Shown in pieces: positions 12,736 to 15,519 of a DNA stretch of 15,519 nt (position 1 is the first letter of the stretch; each line of letters begins with the position of its first letter). The stretch is from Planctomicrobium sp. GTDB lineage: Bacteria; Planctomycetota; Planctomycetia; Planctomycetales; Planctomycetaceae. A program made the translations under genes and the position numbers. The notes below the pieces were generated by a model, which ran no database searches, was not told where the DNA came from, and saw only the letters and a program-made list of their open reading frames with translations. Where the stretch lies: assembly GCA_018659505.1 (NCBI GenBank), contig JABJMI010000061.1, forward strand, positions 1 through 15,519, written 5' to 3'.

Positions 12736-14730
12736 TTACTCGCCGTAGAATCTGGTCAATTCATCTGCCGTCAGTGGTTCTTCGACCGACTCGCTTGTCA
12801 GGCGTGCTCTGAATCTGGAATTACCTGCCACTGTTGAAGCGACGCGGACGCGGAAGACTACAGTCTTGCCTGGTCCCAGTTCAGGAATTGCTCTAAAGAG
12901 TACAGTTCCATTTTCAGTAATGTGCTGTGCTGGTCCCTCAGCTGAGACGAATTTCACTCCGTTTGAGAGGTCGCAGGCGAGGCTGACATCTTTAGATGCT
13001 GCTGAACCTTCGTTTTTCACGCGGACTTCGTAGATCGCTTCGGTAAGGAGTTCGACTGGATCGTCGAGATCGATGACTTCCAATGCCAGCGAAGATGTCC
13101 CTTCAACGCGAGTCACAAATTCAGCATCGGAAAGAGATCCATGCTCCGAAGTTGCACGGACTAATAGTTTCTGCTCACCCAGTTTCTTCGCTAGAAGTGT
13201 CAATTCAATTTCGCTGGATTCTGCTTTTTCCAATCGTCCAACAAGCCAGGTTAACAATCGAGTTTGCTTGTCGTATTGAACTCCGCGATCTGCCTCAACG
13301 AACTCAAATCCGTCTGGAATACGGTGCATCATCTGTACGTTACTTGTCGCTGCCGCTCCGTCGTTGGCGACTTTAATCTTGAACTTGCCTTTTCGTCCGA
13401 GGTAGCGAAGACCTGGCCCATCAACGCTTGCACTCAAGCTCGGTGCAATGATCGAGACAGCAGCGACCGATTGCTGAAGCAAGCCAGAATCTGCACGTGC
13501 CTGAACTTCAATTTTGTGATCCCCGCCAGACACTGCAATCATCGCTAGGCGAATGTTACGAGTTTCTCCAGGGTTCAAGGAACCGATCTCCATTAGGAGA
13601 CGTTTGCCACGTGCGTGTTCAAGCCCTTCGGGAATGATCGCTTCGATTTGTACGTTGGAAGTGACACCATCGCCAGGGTTCCTGACAGTGATTGTGTGAG
13701 GAGTGCTGTCCCCGACCATGACTTGCTCTGGTCCTTTCACAGCGACCGTCAGTAATGGTTCGGAAACATTGAATGATCCGGCTGCAGTCCCTGTGAATCG
13801 TACGCTCGCCTGTGTTGCAATATTTCCTCGCTGAAGAGGAATCATTGTGACCTGAATGACTTTTTCTTCTCCGGCTTTCAATTCAGCAAACTGCCATCCT
13901 AAAAATGTTTCACTTTTTGTCGGGGCGGGAGTAGATCCAAGCAAGCGGACAATCTGTGGAAAGGTCGCTTGAACCTCGACTCCTGTTGCATCTGTTTGCC
14001 CTGTGTTTTTGACCCACAGTTCACACTGGCATTCTTGTCCCACGTTAATTGCTGATTGCTGTTTCCATTCGATTGTCACAGAAGGAGTTTGCGGTCCCAC
14101 AATCTCCGGTGCCACGACTGAAGGCGCCATCGCAGGTCCTGTCTTGACCGGACGTGACTCACTAAAAGTCACATTTCCTGCTGGTGTATTGATAAGTGGT
14201 AACTCTGCTTCAGCAGGAATTGATGGTGCTGTTTGACGAATTGAGATTGGAGTCGTTAAATCCGGTTTTGTTTGCTCAAGCTTAGGAGCAGAAGGGTACT
14301 GTGGAGGTGTACTCACCCCCGCTGGAAATGGACGTGCGTTGGGGCGAGTTGCTCTCACCTGCTGGATTTGTGAACCTTGAATGTTCAGGTTTCCACGAAA
14401 ATCAGACTGCACGACTTGGGAAGATTCTTCAGCGACGTCCTGTTGAACGGCAGGGCGTAAGCGAGGTCTTTGCTGTTCACTGTTCTCATTTCCACCGAAT
14501 AACTCGCTGTAGTAATTTGGAGGGTTTGTCGTTGTTGGTGTTTGTCTTTGATACTGCGCAGCGGTTCTGGCGTTTGCTTCACCCGGAGAACCATTCGCAC
14601 TGTAGTACTGAAGGCTGGTGCCCGAAGGCTTTTTCGGAGGAGGTGTGGGACCAAACAGATCTTGTGCAACCACACTATTGAGACCGAGACCAAGACCGAT
14701 ACTTGCCAGAAAACACGCACTCCGTCGCAT
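12736..14730 (-). CDS. secreted protein with four DUF11-like repeats
   Basis: This protein (664 aa) is exported by a signal peptide (residues 1 to about 22, ending SVVAQ). Residues 24-215 are low-complexity, rich in Pro, Gln, Ser and Thr and probably disordered. The rest is four beta-sandwich repeats of about 105-117 residues of the DUF11 (CARDB/immunoglobulin-like) type; each opens with a V-x-N-x-G strand motif: VKNTG (240), VRNPG (349), VANDG (454) and VKNEG (571), and three continue into a PEG/PDG/SNG turn. Such proteins are usually cell-surface or envelope structural proteins, and planctomycetes carry many of them. No sorting signal or C-terminal membrane anchor is visible. The ATG at 14730 has GGAG (14737-14740) 6 nt upstream. 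The exact role is unknown. Confidence 0.88.
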   Translation of the reverse strand: MRRSACFLASIGLGLGLNSVVAQDLFGPTPPPKKPSGTSLQYYSANGSPGEANARTAAQYQRQTPTTTNPPNYYSELFGGNENSEQQRPRLRPAVQQDVAEESSQVVQSDFRGNLNIQGSQIQQVRATRPNARPFPAGVSTPPQYPSAPKLEQTKPDLTTPISIRQTAPSIPAEAELPLINTPAGNVTFSESRPVKTGPAMAPSVVAPEIVGPQTPSVTIEWKQQSAINVGQECQCELWVKNTGQTDATGVEVQATFPQIVRLLGSTPAPTKSETFLGWQFAELKAGEEKVIQVTMIPLQRGNIATQASVRFTGTAAGSFNVSEPLLTVAVKGPEQVMVGDSTPHTITVRNPGDGVTSNVQIEAIIPEGLEHARGKRLLMEIGSLNPGETRNIRLAMIAVSGGDHKIEVQARADSGLLQQSVAAVSIIAPSLSASVDGPGLRYLGRKGKFKIKVANDGAAATSNVQMMHRIPDGFEFVEADRGVQYDKQTRLLTWLVGRLEKAESSEIELTLLAKKLGEQKLLVRATSEHGSLSDAEFVTRVEGTSSLALEVIDLDDPVELLTEAIYEVRVKNEGSAASKDVSLACDLSNGVKFVSAEGPAQHITENGTVLFRAIPELGPGKTVVFRVRVASTVAGNSRFRARLTSESVEEPLTADELTRFYGE

Positions 14731-15044
14731 GGGATTCTCCTGTCCGCATCAACAATCCATCTTGGACTGTTCTTCTGATTGAATCGTTGCGGGACGTCAC
14801 ACAAGCAATTCAAAACTGCCTGCGAACCAATCAGTATTAAATGTTGAGGGGGGAAAGATGTAGTGCAATCTCTGCGCGCTACTCTCTATTCTCTTATTCG
14901 GTTGTGACGATCAGGTAGCATGAGATGGATAACACGAATTTTACGATTATTCCGATCTTTTTTGCTCAATCTGAATGCGTTACTCCAGAAAGACTTAAGA
15001 AAGCGAGAGATAAAGAGATCTTGCAAAGCCGAAGGAATTCCTCC
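14731..15044. other. intergenic region between nusB and the DUF11-repeat gene
   Basis: These 314 bp hold no credible gene. A perfect 7-bp dyad CTGATTG (14775-14781) with CAATCAG (14828-14834) brackets the leader of the DUF11 gene, and a 10-bp palindrome AGGAATTCCT (15033-15042) lies just after the nusB stop. Neither is a classical terminator, and no promoter with good boxes was found. Confidence 0.45.
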
Positions 15045-15437
15045 TCATCTACCGAGTTTATCTAGAACGCCATTTAAGAACTGTTGCGAGCTACCGTCGC
15101 CGAACTTTTTTCCGAGTTTGATTGCTTCGTCGATGACGATTGCTCGCGGAGTGTCGGTCTTTAAGAGTTCGAATGCCCCCAAGCGAAGTACGGCTCGGTC
15201 TGTGGCTGCCATGCGGCTCAAACGCCAATTCTGCGAAACCTGCTGCAATGCTTTATCGAGTTCATCTCGATTCTCTATCACTCCCAGAAAGAGCGAATGA
15301 GAAAACTCCATTAACTTGTGATCGCTGATTCGTTCTACGATCATATCGCGAATGGAAGCCAAATCTGAATCAGGATTAAGATCAACCTGATAAAGCATTT
15401 GCACTGCTACCTGCCGAGATTTACTACGACGAGCCAT
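15045..15437 (-). CDS. nusB: transcription antitermination factor NusB
   Basis: This RNA-binding protein (130 aa, normal for the family) binds boxA RNA together with S10 (NusE) and supports antitermination of rRNA transcription. The whole length matches NusB: RQVAVQMLYQ (8-17), FSHSLFLGV (45-53), NWRLSRMAATDRAVLRLGAF (70-89), VIDEAIKLGKKFG (101-113) and the C-terminal FLNGVLDKL (120-128). The ATG at 15437 starts the conserved MARRSKSR N-terminus. No Shine-Dalgarno sequence is visible; the bases just upstream instead carry the G-rich heptad array (on the plus strand), so the transcript leader would be C-rich. In other bacteria the gene often follows ribH, which would lie beyond the window. Confidence 0.95.
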   Translation of the reverse strand: MARRSKSRQVAVQMLYQVDLNPDSDLASIRDMIVERISDHKLMEFSHSLFLGVIENRDELDKALQQVSQNWRLSRMAATDRAVLRLGAFELLKTDTPRAIVIDEAIKLGKKFGDGSSQQFLNGVLDKLGR

Positions 15438-15443
15438 GGAATT

Positions 15444-15519
15444 GGGTCTAGGGTTGAGGGTCTAGGGGCGTGAGCCACTGTTCAGAAAAGGAATTAGGAG
15501 TTGGGAATTAGGATTTAGG
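15444..15519. repeat. G-rich heptad arrays with a G-quadruplex motif
   Basis: Two arrays with 7-nt period lie upstream of nusB. The first (15444-15468) has G-tracts at 15444, 15451, 15458 and 15465, each of at least three G and separated by 4 nt: a textbook G3N4 quadruplex motif on the plus strand. Its unit GGGTCTA occurs twice. The second (15490-15519, cut by the window end) is GGAATTA, GGAGTTG, GGAATTA, GGATTTA, GG. Between them lie 21 bp without the period. Confidence 0.7.

Noticed and set aside
13073..13548. Plus-strand frames inside the DUF11-repeat gene
   Set aside because: They are shadows of the minus-strand coding sequence with no signals of their own.

Overview
The window looks like chromosomal DNA from a planctomycete (Planctomycetota). 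This is an inference from the gene set: a large secreted metzincin-type metalloprotease, a secreted protein with four DUF11-like repeats, an archaeal-type (DacZ-like) diadenylate cyclase, a TIGR04282/DUF2064 transferase, moderate GC, Shine-Dalgarno sites that are often weak, and long intergenic gaps full of dispersed repeats. No species can be named from the sequence alone. Ten complete protein genes and one partial one are supported. No rRNA, tRNA, CRISPR array, insertion sequence or phage gene is visible.

Layout from left to right. (1) 1-1596, plus strand: the 3' part of a DAHP synthase (aroF type, shikimate pathway), then a diadenylate cyclase. The cyclase has a candidate promoter and a strong 12-bp stem-loop in its leader. 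(2) 1741-3448: a self-contained accessory module. It holds a minus-strand Fic-family protein with an N-terminal inhibitory motif and a C-terminal winged helix. Upstream is a cluster of TGTCA/TGACA pentamers arranged as a 16-bp inverted repeat, probably its own operator. (3) 3449-4392: a small plus-strand lipoprotein and a convergent DUF2064 transferase. (4) 4752-7476: a tight plus-strand pair, murJ (lipid II flippase) and a dihydroorotate dehydrogenase family gene, one base apart. (5) 7601-9337: a GT2 glycosyltransferase (minus) and a zinc-ribbon membrane protein (plus), diverging from a 540-bp region with several dyads. (6) 9338-15437: minus-strand genes for the metalloprotease, the DUF11-repeat protein and nusB, each separated by more than 300 bp.

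The genes are mostly housekeeping or cell-envelope functions and do not form one pathway. Small groups make sense: lipid II flipping (murJ), glycosyl transfer (GT2, DUF2064) and secreted or lipid-anchored envelope proteins (metalloprotease, DUF11 protein, lipoprotein).

The most unusual content is between the genes. There are four different classes of dispersed-repeat-like sequence: a CCTTCTC/GAGAAGG palindromic element near 4524-4595, a REP-like inverted pair at 9483-9556, a CGCGGAG element at 12507-12542, and G-rich heptad arrays at 15444-15519 that form a canonical G-quadruplex motif beside the nusB start. There are also two operator-like systems (TGTCA cluster 3072-3181; 28-bp palindrome 8891-8918). 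No clear new multi-gene system was found.
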